The notes under the pieces were generated by a model. That model made no database searches, had not been told where the DNA came from, and was given only the letters and a program-made list of their open reading frames with translations. The translations under genes and the position numbers were made by a program. From Paramacrobiotus metropolitanus (Eukaryota > Tardigrada > Eutardigrada > Parachela > Macrobiotidae), in the NCBI RefSeq assembly GCF_019649055.1, contig NW_026570269.1, forward strand, positions 1 through 64,000: DNA of 64,000 nt, given 5' to 3'. Positions 1-20,089 of this stretch are shown in pieces. Position 1 is the first letter of the stretch, and every line of letters starts with the position of its first letter.

Positions 1-7560
<7,560 letters not shown>

Positions 7561-8929
7561 CCGTAAACAGCTTCAGGACAGCGATCACCTTAATTCATCC
7601 CATAGAGACAATATCCAAGAGATGTTCCAGAAGAGCTCTTAGGAGTTCAAACGGCGATAAAACACCGTAAAGTACAATTTTAAGTTGTTAAACTGGAGAA
7701 TAACAGTTGTTGTACGTGGCAACTACAGACACGAAAGAAAAGTCCTTCCCAAAATGTGCATCCAGATCAGGATCTGATAGCGGAGATCCACTGGTCCTTA
7801 CCATTAGCCTCTTTACTACGGTTCTTTCGTACATACTCGCGCAATCGTATTAAAACATGAACGACAGTGCGTGCACTGGCATAGCTGCACGGTCGTACTA
7901 CAATACAGAAAAGTTAGTGGATGCGCATAAAGCCACTTTCGTTCCAGTGGTTATGAAAGTACGGTACTGTATTTACACTATAGCTGTTAGGGAAATATTA
8001 TTTAAGCGCATACTTGGAAAATCTCTGTATGGTATGCACTTATCCAAAGTGTTCGAGATGAGGTGATGATTGTGGTTTCCATTACCAAAAGGCAAGGGAA
8101 CTGTAGTATTGGAACCGGAACCGGAAGCAAAATGTAAGCCAACCTGTAGTAAAGCACAGCTTGGACGCCCGTGTATGCACGGGCGTTTTTCCTTATAGTT
8201 GTATACCTTTGGTAACTTTTCTAACGATAAATAATTATTACGACCACATTTTTATTAGCTTGGCTTCTTGATCCGCAGAGGGATTATGTAAAAAAGGGAT
8301 ATTTTTCCAGCTGGTCCTAAATTGATCATTCAACGCATTTTGTTGGATGATCAATTGGATGGTGCAGCATACCGGATGTCTGTCTGGACATACGTACCGG
8401 TACTGTAAGTATGGGCTGTATGGACATACCGGTAAGTACCGTCCATATCACGATATACCTATTATTTATTAGAGTTTACAGTTAGAGCAATAAGCAAGCA
8501 CTTGTACATAAGCGTAGCTATACTGTACTATAATATACACAAGTACGCATTCATTTCTTTTTAAAGTACCGTATGTATAAGGCTACAAGTGACAATAAAT
8601 AACGCAGTGATTTCTCATTCTTTGGCTTCAACGATTTCAGCATTAAGTTTATACTCATGCAAGAATTCCAAACATTTCACTCCAGCTTCAAACAAACAAA
8701 CATCGGCACTGCATCTTCAAACAAATTCAATTTTGCCACATGCTTACAGATGACAGTAATAAATCGTATTAAATATATATACATAATTCTTTTAACTGCT
8801 CACTCCTTCGCGAGGAACGAACGATCCCAAAAGTGCTGTCAGGGCCAGAAGAAAATTCCGATGCACGTGAGAAACTTTCTGGATCGAATAGCAGTCTTTA
8901 AGATACCCAAACAGCGGAATATTACGCAG
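7561..8929. other. Intergenic region upstream of Mi-2
   Basis: Presumed Mi-2 promoter and 5' UTR plus spacer to the next gene's 3' end. It holds one perfect hairpin with a T run (8165-8190). No convincing coding exon; short ORFs here have random composition. A hydrophobic open stretch at about 8885-8807 on the minus strand could be a last exon of the neighbouring membrane protein gene. Confidence 0.5.
8165..8190 (+). other. Perfect GC-rich hairpin followed by T run
   Basis: Stem ACGCCCGTG / CACGGGCGT with loop TATG, followed by TTTT. It resembles a bacterial intrinsic terminator or a Pol III stop, but it lies in animal intergenic DNA and no adjacent RNA gene was recognised. Confidence 0.5.
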
Positions 8930-9956
8930 TTAAGTATTTATTGTGGACTTAAGCGCGCCATTACTGCAGCCCTGCGAATTATATAAATTATGTAGGCCGC
9001 ATAGGTAATACCTTATTGTTAGCAAAAGTACAAAGTCAGAAATTAGAAATCTTACTCTACGCACAGGCACAGAGTAAACAGGCGATTCCATGAACACACC
9101 AGCTCTCTCGTGATTGCCGCCCTCTAAATCATCATATTTTTCTGCTTCCTCCACAACAACGATATTATTATCTTTTTCGCTCCCCTCTCCAGCAAGGACA
9201 GCATCCTCCAGTTGCAAATTCGATTGTGGGAGGCGGCATGACAGACAAGTCAAAATCGTGGTAGATATGACGAATCCCACAACCAGCGCGAAGTGCACAA
9301 ATGTATAACACGTACTGATAAGGAGATACAGCAGTTCTAGAGCATCCATTTCGCTCTGTGTCGGATTTAGGTCGCCAAATGCCTTGCTATGAATGTGGTG
9401 AAGGACCTCCGTGAATGGCACCTCGGCGGGATTGAAAATATAAGGCACCGTACCGAATCCAGTTGTTTCCACATTCCACAGGAAGGCGAACAGCTTCCAT
9501 TGCAGGACAAAGAATTGCAGGTCAGACAGGATCGTCGAAGGACTTTCTTTCTGGGCACGCGAGGCCGTCTTCTTGCATGATGGTTGTGCCGTAGGTGGCC
9601 ATATGGACGGCGGTGTATTTCCGGTAAGGCAGCAAGAACGCCGCTAAAGGTCAATGTCTGTATTTAGTGCAACACGGTGCTTTAAGTTAGCTAGTTCTCA
9701 AGTCTACCATAAACGGGAAACATTTATCTAGCTCACTCGTAGGTGTATTATACATGACTGTAGATTGTGCTATGAATTAAAGAAAAGCAAGAATTACCAT
9801 ACTTGGAATGACCAGTGCTAAGGTCAACGAGCCCAGTGCTAAACAAACGTACGCCACGCTGCGCAATTCGGCTAGTCCAGCCTTTGGTATGACATGCAAT
9901 GATGGTGAGTTGGGCAGTAGTGTACATTTCTCGCAGTCTTTCTTTTCGGGCGCCAT
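8930..9956 (-). CDS. Multi-span membrane protein A (paralogue of 12051-13167)
   Basis: Family not recognised. Exon 1 is 9956-9803 (ATG at 9956; donor GTATGG, phase 1); exon 2 runs from 9643. Exon 1 ends in a hydrophobic segment after the motif AGLAELRSVA; exon 2 begins TAFLLPYRKYTA, followed by further hydrophobic segments and an acidic cytosolic-looking tail. It aligns along its length with the divergently oriented gene at 12051-13167, with the same intron position and phase. One frame break lies near 9540-9560: the frame with CPERK must shift by one to continue into SDLQFFVLQ. The printed end (stop at 8930) follows the open frame; alternatively a donor GTAAGA near 9052 may splice to an exon ending near 8807. 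Probably four to five transmembrane segments. Confidence 0.6.
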
Positions 9957-12050
9957 TTGTAGATTTTGAAGACAGCTTAAATAGTGCTATGTATGGCTTT
10001 GCTGATTACATCTTAAATCAGTAATAAAATGTTTAACAACATGCAAAAAACTCGAAATACTGTTTGCCCAGTAAAATGCGTCTGCGTTACGGAAAGCAAG
10101 ACATTCTTTCCGTCTATCCTTGTGCTGCAGTACTATTAAAAAATGTTATGGTCGTGCTTTCGAATAGCCGACCGCGTAGGCACATCGAACAGTCCATTAC
10201 AATGTACACACAGGTACAATATAGCAAGACATAGTCGGAGGAAGTTCTTGACTTAATTTCGGGATATCATACCTAGATCCGTTGTTGGAGCACCGCGATA
10301 GGCGGGGCCGATTCGACATTCGGCTCCTGCACGTCAGTATTGTTAGCCAGTTATAAATCTCTAACCTGACACCATGGCCGTGTGCCTGGTAAACAATGGT
10401 GCGCATTGCCGCGAAACGCTCCAAATGCCGACGCGCATGGTGACTTATTAATCAAAGGGGTCTTTTATAACTGAGTGGGTGGATCAGTGATCACGATGCA
10501 ACTGCATTCTATAATTCGGCCCTTATTGCCAGCACGCAGAACATTAGGTGGAGCGGATGAAATCATACAACATTAGTGCTTGAGACAGTGCTCTTTGGAA
10601 AAGACAGTTTTTCCATCGGGAATGGGGAATACGTAACACAGGCTGCGAGCCACCAGAAAATACGAGGGCATGGTCAGAACAGCTTTACAATAAAATCGTT
10701 ACTGGCCAGTTGCCCTTAAAAATGCATAATATGCACAAATACATACTTGTATCCATATTCTCACTTTAATTTCAAAGCGCCGATTTACTGCTGAGCGGTC
10801 AATCCGGCTCCTTACACAGATTGGCTAATGGTTTTTTGCAAACACTAAAATATATATCAGGATAAGTAGTAATATCTTTCTATCATGACAGCCTATCCTA
10901 GCACTCGAATAATAACACTATCGTCTGTAGTATCGGTGGGATGTGTGTGGGCGAAAAATTTGATCCCTCAGGACATAATATGTACTCGTATAATGGATTT
11001 GCAGCACATTACAAGTCCGGTCTTTTGCACCTCAACAATGTCATCATTACCATGCTTAGAAGAACTAAGTAGAAGTTTGTCCAATTCGGCATTTTATCAA
11101 GGAAATAGTTTTATCGATTTTCTTTGTTCTTTTTATTCATGGTCTGCTTTTGCATGCAAAAAAGCAACTATACTTTTAATTGTCATTAATTTTAGGCTAT
11201 TTTTATGCACCTGGAAATTTCTTGGCTTGCACGTTCGCGAATTCTTTTATTATATACTAATAATTAGAACATCTTTTGAGTCAGTGGTGCGCAGTGCGCA
11301 ATGAGTAATACTTTAGTAGCCATAAATTTTAATGCCCCCGGATGTCTCAAAATTGCCCTTTACGCCGATTGTTTTCTTGTGGTGTCTTAAAATTTTAACG
11401 TCGGCAGCAGCCAGGCAGGCGAGCATCGAAACACAAACCCCTCAAAAGGATTATAAGATTGAAGGTTCGGCATTTTCTTGTGCTTAAGACTGGGATGAAT
11501 GGTCACCTTGGAAGAATACCCACATACCGCGTAGAATAGCGACCTTTAGCGTGGATAGAACTCATACGTCAAACGTGTTATGCCGGTATTGATTTTAGTA
11601 TCGACTGATTCGTGACGGTGGCTCCGTTGCTTCCGCGCAAGAATTCTTTAAAGTTGACATGCAGTGTTACCAGTACTGACAAGAAAGACTAGGTCCTACG
11701 GTAGATAGTCACGGTCTTGAGTTAAGCCTAAGAAGAGCATATAACCAGGCTGCTGTTGTACTTTCCTCCGCAGTCAGAAACTCAGAGTGTGACTTGCAGG
11801 GAACTGGGAAGAACAGTAAACGTCTCCTGATAATCTAAACAGAGCTTAGTTTTCTGTAGTTACTGGCTTCCGATAACCTTTGTAATTACATAGCCAAGTA
11901 TAATCGGCAGAGCATCCGATTTATTCAATACAAGTCTCCCCATTTAAAACAACACGATTTTCACCTACTTCACAATTTTATAAATATCTGTCGGTATTAA
12001 CAGAGTCGGCATTCGACTGTCCGCTATTCCGGCCTATCAGCTAAAAGAGT
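9957..12050. other. Shared upstream region of a head-to-head gene pair
   Basis: 2.1 kb between the start codons of two divergent paralogues, so both promoters must lie here. I see no recognisable coding exon. One noncoding TACTCGTA word sits at about 10983. Confidence 0.45.
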
Positions 12051-13167
12051 ATGTCCGAAAAATCCGTTGAAACCCTTAAAACACCGGCCAAGGTCGTACC
12101 ACCGGCAGGATCCTTTGAGTTGCGCAGTGTGGCATGGACTTTATTGGTCTGTGGAGGACTTACAACTGTTTTGACCATCGCAAGTAAGTAATATACATAT
12201 AAATTGTGGTGTCGGCTCAATTAAAATTAGATTCATTCTCTTCTGTAATCGAATATATTTATGTAATTATAGAATTATACATAGTTATATACCTACGTGA
12301 GCGTGTATGTGCTCGTAGTTCACATACTTGTTGTACCTACCCAATAATAGCGCTTTATTTCACATAAGGCAGTTAAAATATAAATAAGCACTTCAAAAGA
12401 ATAAAAATTATGATAATGTATACGTACAGCCAATAAAATGTATAACCTAATTTATACAAATACGCAGTACGAGTATACAATTTCATTCCGCATTGTCAGC
12501 AGTGATATTATGACTAATATTATGACGATGACTTATTTGAAGTGTTGTGATTTATTTGTTGTGATTTATTTTAAGTTTCGTTCCTTTTTAGCAATATATT
12601 TTTTACCATATTGGACATTTGCCATGCTACACGTGTACAACTGCCTCGTACCGCTTCTGCTGCTGGTTGTGGGAATCAAGATCAAAGCTGTGGCGCGCCG
12701 CCTGGCTGCCGGAACCTGGAATCCAGCAGAAGAGCCAGACTACGTGTCTTACATGGTCAAACGCATGGTTTGTCCTCTGGGAATCATTCTGGTGGGCTTC
12801 AGTGACTTCTTCGGCACCCCTTCTTCTCCCACGGGCCTCTTTAATCAAGTGATCGCCATGGTCCAGACCAGAACTGGGGCCACCTCAGTCCGACCGACTG
12901 GCAGGTGGAGACACTGGGAATTTTGTACATGGGCATCAACACCTCCCATTCGGTGGCCGGGTTGACCTTGGCGTTTGGTGCCATCGTGGGCACCACGGTG
13001 TGGATTAGCCGCGCCTATGATGCGGCCGCTTCCGGTCAGGTCAAGATGATAAACCCGATCAGAAGGATCTAGTTAAAGCTGTGGATGGTACGAGCTGCAT
13101 GGTGGAGAACGAGATGGAAAGAGAGGAGGAAAACGAACACGACAAGATGTTGGAAAGTGCCGCTTAA
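12051..13167 (+). CDS. Multi-span membrane protein B (paralogue of 8930-9956)
   Basis: Exon 1 is 12051-12183 (donor GTAAGT, phase 1) and exon 2 is 12592-13167. The N-terminus carries FELRSVAWTLLVCGG, then TIYFLPYWTF and further hydrophobic segments around VPLLLLVVGIKIK, PLGIILVGFSDFFG and GLTLAFGAIVGTTVWIS, ending in a charged tail with EMEREEENEHDK before the TAA. Similarity to gene A (ELRSVA, FLPY, GxLxPT, LYxxIxT) and the identical intron phase make them paralogues. Exon 2 needs two frame shifts to stay coherent, near 12858-12868 and near 13040-13046; the open frame alone stops at 12965. I infer assembly deletions or recent decay. Function unknown. Confidence 0.6.
12184..12591 (+). other. 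Intron of membrane protein B
   Basis: Donor GTAAGT and acceptor TTTTTAG, phase 1, the same position as in paralogue A. AT-rich, nothing else seen. Confidence 0.6.
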
Positions 13168-15095
13168 TTGGACACGATGGCTGGTTGATTTGCCCTGACA
13201 TATTTCATTCTGCGGCGTACCATGTGGCCATGGCATATATACCACCAGGCTTTGCATGACTGATACCTCCCGGTTTTTAGTCTAATTTTGAGTTTCCAGC
13301 CTGCTTATTTTTTGCAAATTCATCAAATATCTTGAAGAAGAACCAAGTTTGTTCAGCTACAAAGCAATAGAGCTTATTTTTAACTGACATGTGAGCACAG
13401 AGATACATACAGTATCTGTACGTTAAGATATGACAGCGTATTTTGCTTTTCTCGCAATTTTGAGTTGGCATGTAGCATTCATATGAAAATTCTGTATACG
13501 TTTTTGCCAAAACGGATTAGCTTAAATTATGTACGTGGATAATTATCGGAATGTAAAAATTTTTTGTTCTTTGTCTGTAAGCGCAACCATACAACGTTGA
13601 TCGACAATCACTAATAGTTGTAAGATTGTACCAGTAGAACACTTTTTCAAAATCAATGTGACAAATTCATTATAATAGAGTTTGTAGTGCGGAAAATCCG
13701 AGCAGTCACCGCCACCTTAATCCTAAAATAAAGTTAGTAAACTAATGCACAAATAAAAAATCACAGTTACGTATTCTGTAAACACTTTTTTTCTGTTGCA
13801 ACCCATGTTTCAATTCAAAAACATATAAAAGATAGCAGTACACTGCAAGCAATAAGCGCGAAGATTAAAATATGCTACTAAAGCTCATATTTCTTTATTG
13901 TTAGTTCCTTAACTTTTTTATTTTTGTTAATTCTAGCGACAAGAACAGATTGCGAAGTGTTCTATCAAAATTACATAGTATCATCATCTTTGGTATTCTG
14001 GAAGAACAATTGAGCAACCACAGTGAAAGGCGCACTGAAAGAAAAAACCAACTTAATTATCACACCACGGAATAGTCACGGATTACAATATTTCCCAAAT
14101 TGTTATGCTACCGCATTACCACGAGAAAAGATCATGGGCACCCGCAGACAATATTTCTGGTAATGATTAGAAGAGTAATGATTATGCTCGCATAGTCTGT
14201 GCGTAGAATACATCCTGTTCCCTGCCCTTAACAATGGTGCTTATGTATACTTGTGAAACAGTTTCCGTCGCAGAAAAAGTGCCCTTTGCAAAAAATTTTC
14301 TACCCTTCCCTATTAATAGTTTTTATGTCAAGAGTATGTTTTTCGACACATTTTTTCGTACGTTTGTTCGTACGTGATACGTGTAATTCGCAATACCCCT
14401 TAAATCGGCACGTTTTTGTCCTGTACGACACAAATTTGTCCGCTCATCGACAATTTTTAGTATTGCGGACATGCTTTGTACGGGTACAAAAATGTTCCTT
14501 TTAACGGGAAATATGTGTGTTTTTAATCGGGGCACTACCAATAATTAGTACGAACTGATCAGGATATAGAATTGTATTTGGTTGCGATAGTGAATTATAC
14601 AATTAGTAGAATTATATACAGTTTTCAACTTTGTGAAAGTAGCAGCGTAAATCGGTTCGAATTTTCTTAATCAAGATCGCAGAAGTAAAAAACTGATAAA
14701 TAAGTAAGAACAGTAACTTAAAATAAGATAACGCTGCATACTAAAATTGGTAACCACTCGGTTTAGTTGCGATTGTCCTGCTTGATTAGCGGAAGTGTTT
14801 TATCGACAAAAAATAACGTGTTGACTGGAGTTGCCGATGGAATCAATTTAATCCTTTTTAATGCAATCAGCCAATCCGCATAATTTTAACGATTCAGATT
14901 AGCTGCTCCTCTCAGCAAAAAGTGTCTGCAGTACTTGTCCTGTTATAAAAAAATACCGGCAAGCCTGAACGATAGAGACACTGTAAAAAAACTGCTTTCA
15001 GAAAAACTGTAAACAGATTTTCATGAATTTTGAGCGCCACAGACCGCTAATTTAAACTGTCTTTGATCAGCTTCTGTAGAATCGCATTCTGGATA

Positions 15096-15141
15096 GGTAT
15101 ATTCCGAAATACGTATAAGGTATATTCCGAAATACATATAA
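15096..15141 (+). repeat. 23-bp tandem duplication
   Basis: Two adjacent 23-bp units (15096-15118 and 15119-15141) that differ at one base; each begins GGTATATTCCGAAATAC. Confidence 0.85.
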
Positions 15142-16465
15142 GCATAAACACCGGTCGCATCAAGTCATCAACAATGAAATTCAATGGTCGAGTGCGGTGC
15201 ATCATTGCGTCTTCGTCTGACATTTCACATAAGGACTTGTAAAATCACAGACTGATTTTGCTGCTATAGAGTGAAACAGTTCATGGGATTGCAGCCGTTG
15301 CGACGTGAAATGCTGATAGAGGGATTTTTTCAACATTCTGACTTCGACCGTGACGGAATGCACTGCAGTACAACTACAGACTGCACATTATCGATATACG
15401 TAGTATCTAAGCGTACATGCATGTGCAGTTGTGCGCTATGTCGATTAATGGTGGCGTTATAATTATGTAATAGGCATACGTATGCGGTCACCTCCTTTAA
15501 CATAATTAATTAAAATTACGGTCCTGCAGCCGGCAGGCCCGGCATAACCGGTGCGCAGACTGACCACACTCTGCCAGTCATGTTGGGCAAGCAATCGCAT
15601 TTCGTGCTGACTAAGTTCTTCAAAGAATACACGTATGGTTGCGTGGACAATCTAAAATATTAAATTCCGGTTTTCTCGGGCTTTTCTCCATTCGATTAAA
15701 CAGGATGGTACTGTATATCAAGATGAACTGTATGGTACCTCAAATTGGATGTATAGTTTACACCGCTAGCCCACCATTCGACTACATATCGTGGCTGGAA
15801 TAATTATAATGTTCAGTTAAAAGTTGACATAACTATTATTGCACCATCGTCTTTCACAAAAAGCTCTCTGCACCCTTAACATTCTGTACAATACAAATAC
15901 ATTGTTCGTTAATTACCTTAACACTACATGACATAAGATTACATTACCGCTCGTGAATTGTCTGTTTCCGACATGTTCTTCTTATCATAACAATTTTCGT
16001 GTATTGACGATGAATTTGTCGTGGCAGCGCAGATAACTGTACTGATCAAGATAAAAAAGTACTGTGTGCACGTTAGCATGTCCTGATTGTACGTGACTTT
16101 TGTGGACCGATATGCAAGAGTCTAAAACACATCAGTTTTTTCGTGACTCACTCAGCCAGAACGCATAAGTATGCCTGATAACACAGAAACTATTAATAGG
16201 GCTTGAGGAATTTGTCAATAGGATGATTAGGATCAGCACATGTGTGCACATGATGTTGTGTATTTATGTACACTGACAGCAGGGAATTCATACATGCGCC
16301 CATTTCATGATTAGCCCACTCACATAAGCTCAGGTAATCAACCAAATTAATCACGCTCCTGGGTTCCAGCATCTGCAATGAAATATTCACGTAATCGTAT
16401 ACTTGCTTATTTTGTAATACGTGCTATCCACTTTAGGTCGAGCCGTTATTTATTATATTTTTCAG

Positions 16466-16649
16466 TTACTCTGCGACATTCTCCTCTGCAAGAACCATAA
16501 ACGGCACTCGCAACAGGAAATTCAGACTCCGAGCGAAACGAAACGCATTTTCTGAAAAGGTCACCTCGACAGCTGGACTTGCTGAGCTGTGCACCGTGGC
16601 AAACATTCGCTTGGACCGGGTGTACTGGTTAATGTTTTGGTTATTCCAA
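16466..16649 (+). other. Candidate exon, unidentified
   Basis: Open stretch bounded by a good acceptor (TTTTTCAG) and a good donor (CAA then GTGAGT). The translation has a basic segment (KFRLRAKR) followed by TAGLAELCTVANIRLDRVYW and a hydrophobic end. The word AGLAEL also occurs at the end of exon 1 of membrane protein A, so it could be a decayed first exon of that family. A Cys-loop receptor TM4 is another reading. Weak evidence either way. Confidence 0.2.
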
Positions 16650-17161
16650 GTGAGTTTCTTAATGGAATAACTAATCACGGTTTCTTAATCAATTAAAAGT
16701 TAATGTAGTATATTAATGATGATCCAGTCAATAGCGTCTTCAGTTTACCAAAGGGTTCGTCCAGGGCCAACCCAAATGCCCCAGGTAATAAGAAGCGAGT
16801 AAAATTAATAATCATTACACAGACGCAGTTTCACAAATTGTTGGTAATCTGTTACACACACTTTTTTCTTTAGTCACGCGTTGATAATCTGCATATGCTC
16901 CAGTGCACCTTACCAACTAATATTATGACTCTGATGGCATGCACATGCTAATCTAAAGGATGGACTCAGATGCCTTTCGGAGACAACAGCCGCTGACGTC
17001 GGTCTGCTTGCGATTTCCCAATTACCGTATTCGATGGCGTGCCGTTTTTTACACATTTAGTTTGGGTTCGGCCAACTGACGTATCTGCATACCAGGAAAG
17101 CGGCATTAATGTTCAAAAAGGTCTTCCCTAGGCCTCCATCGTGTTCGCAACGACTAATAGG

Positions 17162-17343
17162 ATGAAGTGATCCCTGCTTGTGCCGTGGTGATCGGATGTT
17201 CTGGGGATGCTGTATTGTGCTATCAGTGCAAGCAATGCTACGGTGCGTTTCGCGGTGGATTTCGGAATTGTCATAGCTATCTAGATGTGTGCGCTTCGCG
17301 AAACGGCAACAGCACATCCAAACCCAAGGAACGCTGTCATTAA
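17162..17343 (+). CDS. Candidate small Cys-rich (Ly6-like) secreted protein
   Basis: Reading from GCC at about 17181 the frame gives a short hydrophobic stretch, then LCYQCKQCYGAFRGGFRNC and DVCASRNGN, ending at TAA 17341. An LxCYxC motif just after a hydrophobic segment is typical of Ly6/uPAR three-finger proteins. The only nearby ATG (17162) is out of frame by one, and a second frame stays open to 17425. The gene would therefore need indel corrections, or it is a chance ORF. Confidence 0.2.
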
Positions 17344-18277
17344 TACCAATGTGGTGAAAACGGAAAACGACCTGGTCGGCGATGATTGTGAGAGCCCAAA
17401 AACACTGGAGGACACCTATGTTTAAAACTCATTTGGCACATCGATCGACGCTACGCTGGTTCTCTACCTTGTATCGCTACTTACTTTATTAATTGTTCAC
17501 TGACTATTATTACAAAAACAGGATGATCAAACGATTTATCGTAACCTAAACAAGCAGCTAAGAAAAGGTCATTCAAATACCGGCCGCGTAACCGGCTGAA
17601 ACAGTGGTTTTGCTGTGAGGAATAACTATACCAATCAGTTTGCATGATAAGCCAAAATTTCAGAAAAATTCACTGCCAAACTACAGAAATGATTTCAACT
17701 GAACACACCAACACTTCAGCAGCGCAGAAACCGCTCAGAATCTCAATCTCTCAACAAACAAAGCAACCAATGAAAGCTGACGAACAACCATAAACAAGAA
17801 ATGGGATGGATATTAGCCCACAATTATCTATGATTAACTACATTAATCATTCATTAATTTTGTAGCACACTTTCTTAGCCGGCACGAGGCGGTATGTATT
17901 ATACTGGTGCGTGCGTACAAGAGCGACTACACTATCCTTTGTATACTGTAGATCCCTGATGTTTGTCTTAATTAAACACCGTGTAATTTCCATACATACT
18001 AATATAAATGATATAATGTATAAAAGCGTTTGTAAACATTAAATATATTGTACTTTAGTTGAGCTGCGTTAGTACTCTACTTCGCATTTTCAAATGGTGG
18101 ATTTGCTTACTCCATCGATTGGATGATCGCATGTTAAGCAGGTAATCCATTAGCAGTCCACGATGATTGCAGTGTTTGGTGTGTGTGGTCTCAGCCTCAA
18201 GTTGCGCCTGCACAGTATCTAGCGGTTCCTTTGGGCATTTGGAACTTCAAAAAGTTTATGATTGTACTCAACTGCAG

Positions 18278-18873
18278 TCATAGGGTTGTCATCCCACCCT
18301 GATTTTTGAGGTGTGATGTAATGGGAATGTGAACGTGAAGTGATGGGAATGGTGGGATTGGTGGGACGAAAATAAAATTAGTTTTAATGAATTATATTTG
18401 GCTAAGGCTATTTTGCCGCAAACACTGCGACAAAATAGTTACTTCGATTATATTTTGAAATAAAACTTATTTTGCTGTTTTCATAAAGTAAAAATGTTGT
18501 AAAAACACTTATAAGTTATCACAAGTGAAAATGCATTGTCAACCAAATCAAATGGACGGTGGTGGAAGCGGCGAAGCGTACAGTAATGTCCAAAATGCTA
18601 AAGGTCTTGCCTATAAATTTTCCCCCAAGCAGCGCTAGCCTTAATTATAAGGAAGAAAAATTTGTAGCGCACAAAAGTTATGCAGCATAACCGACGCACA
18701 GGTAATTTTGGCACAAAAACACACATTTCTGGGCAATGGAAATCATCCCATCACTTACCAATCCCATCATTCATCCCATCACATTATCACGGCCACAGTT
18801 TTTTGGCATGATGGGATTGGGAACAGGAAATCGGCGTGATTGTGATAGCGTGTGATGACGTGATGACAACCCT
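18278..18873. mobile_element. hAT-like MITE (non-autonomous)
   Basis: Terminal inverted repeats AGGGTTGTCATC (starts 18282) and GATGACAACCCT (ends 18873). The 8-bp word AACTGCAG flanks it on both sides (18270-18277 and 18874-18881), a target-site duplication length typical of hAT transposons. On the left, four extra bases (TCAT) lie between the duplication and the repeat. The interior is rich in GGGATGG-type and CATCCCATC words and codes for nothing obvious. Confidence 0.65.
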
Positions 18874-19150
18874 AACTGCAGATCCGTATGTAACTGTATA
18901 CCGTCCAACACTTTCTACCCCATTTGATATACCTGCTACGGGTTTCTTCAACGTAATTAATGGTTGCTTCGTTAAAAACTTAAAATATGCTGTAAACAAA
19001 GGCAACGACACATTCAAATAGAAGTATGGCTTTTGATGCATCTTACAATGACAACGTTATGTATTCTGCAAAAGACCGATCGATAATTTTGTCAAGTTTG
19101 CAACGCCAGTTCGAGTAACAATTTAGTTATTGACAGTCAACCTGCGCGGG

Positions 19151-20089
19151 ATGCATAAATCAAAAGGGAACGATGGTTTTATTTGGAAGGTCACCATGGT
19201 GTGGGTGATCCTGCTGCAGATATTTGGCTATTTCCTCCATCCCTTAAAAAATTGTCCTAAGTGGGCTGCTTTCACTTGCCACGTTATGTGCATTTATGTT
19301 TCACTTATTGCTTGCGCCACCGCCATTTGGCTGTATATCAACGTCCAATCCTATAACACCGGTGGCTATACATTACGGTTTTCGAATAGGTTCACACTGA
19401 TGGTCATGCATCTGATCGATGCCGCTGATCCGATTTTCAACTTGGTTTGCATGCTGTTGATGTGGTCGTCGAGCAAAAACATCCTTGAACTGATGCAAAC
19501 GTTTGACGCTCATTATGGGAACTTGCTAACGCAACGGGATCGCTGGATAACTGTTACCACTATGATAATTTACAATTTTGCTATGGCAGTAAAGAACGCT
19601 TATGCCCACTACCAAGAGCAATCCTATCTGGCTAACGCAGAATACCTTAATGAAATGAGAAATCTCACTTTTCCAACTTTTACAATGTACGATGCGGAAT
19701 TCGTTACTCATATCGCTTACGGATTTCATCGCATTGCTATTGTTGGAAGGGACGTCTTATTGGGTTTTCTGGTTTTCATAATGCTGATAGCGAGCGCGAT
19801 ACTGCGTCGAACTACGCGTGACCTTTATTCGCAGTTGTTAGTCAAGGATGGGATTGTTCCTGTTGACAGCTATTTGCAGCAACTGGAACTAACCAATCTT
19901 GTGAAAGAACTGGACCGATGCTTGTCGATCGTCGCTGGCATCAGATTTTGTGCTGCTTTAGCTAATACGATAAATTCAACATTCGACCTTAGCGCAGAAA
20001 ATGACGTTAACAGGCCTGTTAACGTTATGGCAACAAATATTTTTGTTCTCTGTTTCTTGACCTCAGTCTGCGCATATTCCAACGAACAG
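19151..20089 (+). pseudogene. Gustatory-receptor-like 7TM gene, exon 1 only (3' exons missing)
   Basis: 313 codons from ATG 19151 (an upstream in-frame TTG at 19130 is not a start) to a donor at 20090 (CAG then GTACGA), exactly where its paralogues splice after the motif S-N/S-E-Q. About six hydrophobic segments; shared family words are GFIWKVT, SNRFTLMVM, SIVAGIRFCAAL and STFDLS. Complete relatives (57820-59550 and 61251-62820) need a 162-nt exon 2 and a short TM7 exon 3. I find neither on this strand before 22420; the only exon 3 nearby is on the opposite strand. I infer a truncated or disrupted gene, although exon 1 is fully open and the missing exons could be too diverged to see. Confidence 0.75.

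Larger units (their letters stand above)
13168..18269. other. Gene-poor intergenic region
   Basis: 5.1 kb of AT-rich DNA. An AATAAA near 13727 could serve the upstream gene. Apart from a 23-bp tandem duplication and two weak exon candidates listed separately, I see nothing I can support as a gene. Confidence 0.5.
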
